A stretch of 46,281 bases of DNA, from contig NZ_AMXD01000014.1 of NCBI RefSeq assembly GCF_000310185.1, positions 1-46,281 on the forward strand, given 5' to 3'. Made by a program: the position numbers and the translations under genes. The notes beneath the pieces were generated by a model that did not search any database, was not told the DNA's origin, and saw only the letters and a program-made list of their open reading frames with translations. Positions within the stretch are counted from its first letter, which is position 1, and each line of letters starts with the position of its first letter. Source of the stretch: Thauera aminoaromatica S2. GTDB taxonomy: Bacteria; Pseudomonadota; Gammaproteobacteria; Burkholderiales; Rhodocyclaceae. Below, piece by piece: positions 46,175 through 46,281 of this stretch.

Positions 46175-46281
46175 GGCTGCCGCGCTTTCCGGCCACCCGC
46201 TCCGCGCTGCCGCGCGGCTCGCCGCGGCGCGCAGCGCTGCTCCGCGCAGCCGCGGCGCTGGCCGCCGCTCTCGTGCTGTTG
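46171..46281 (+). CDS. Start of an unknown gene, cut by the window edge
   Basis: An ATG overlapping the DUF2802 stop opens a frame that is still open at the right edge (37 codons). The N-terminus is Arg-rich (MRLPRFPATRS), followed by an Ala/Leu-rich stretch ending in LAAALVLL, which looks like a signal peptide or membrane anchor. The family cannot be told from this part. Confidence 0.6.
   Translation, partial: MRLPRFPATRSALPRGSPRRAALLRAAAALAAALVLL

Overview
This window is chromosomal DNA from a very GC-rich betaproteobacterium. The tol-pal operon headed by ybgC, the form of the sulfate-assimilation cluster with a DUF934 gene, hslVU, a complete Na+-NQR operon and exosortase (PEP-CTERM) genes together suggest Rhodocyclales, probably a Thauera/Azoarcus-like organism. 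That assignment is inference from gene content and protein character; no rRNA gene is present. I see no rRNA or tRNA gene, no insertion sequence, no phage module and no CRISPR array. Most of the window is ordinary core metabolism and envelope maintenance.

Layout. (1) 1-4790, minus strand: ybgC-tolQ-tolR-tolA-tolB-pal-cpoB, the Tol-Pal envelope machine; cpoB runs off the left edge. The TolA spacer is a TonB-like Pro/Glu/Lys repeat. (2) 4950-9053, plus strand: an internally duplicated STAS-domain protein, then hslV-hslU (ATP-dependent protease) and an AEC-family permease. (3) 9122-10359, minus strand: an Hsp15-type RNA-binding protein and a chromosomal TraT-like lipoprotein with its own promoter. 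(4) 10599-16881, minus strand: sulfur assimilation in the order TauE/SafE permease, cysI, DUF934, cysH (APS-reductase type), a 50-codon small ORF, cysD, cysN. The LysR regulator cysB is divergent at 16986-17927. (5) 17961-20760, minus strand: asparaginase and a KefB-like cation/proton antiporter. (6) 20958-24612, plus strand: a PrsT-type TPR protein and a PEP-CTERM surface protein. The PEP-CTERM gene has a well-spaced sigma-54 promoter candidate and prsT has a weaker one. (7) 24670-26481, minus strand: an ATM1-type ABC exporter.

(8) 26616-38276, plus strand: a fatty-acid beta-oxidation region. It begins with a PsrA-like TetR regulator whose own promoter carries a CAAAC-N4-GTTTG operator. It continues with fadE, a FadI-like thiolase and a FadJ-like bifunctional enzyme, coupled by ATGA overlaps. 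Then come a FadL-type outer-membrane transporter, a second bifunctional enzyme with the opposite domain order, and a FadA-like thiolase. The set covers uptake, acyl-CoA dehydrogenation, hydration, the second oxidation and thiolysis; no acyl-CoA synthetase is present. (9) 38628-44480, plus strand: nqrABCDEF, the sodium-pumping NADH:quinone oxidoreductase, closed by a strong intrinsic terminator. It would reoxidise NADH of the kind beta-oxidation produces. (10) 44622-46281: an ElyC/YdcF-family membrane protein on the minus strand, and on the plus strand a DUF2802 protein overlapping the start of a gene cut by the right edge.

I did not find a clearly new multi-gene system. The observations most worth following are the sigma-54 promoter candidates at the PEP-CTERM pair, the PsrA-type operator and its possible regulon, the duplicated serine-less STAS protein next to hslVU, the small ORF inside the cys operon, and the inverted-repeat cluster in front of fadL.
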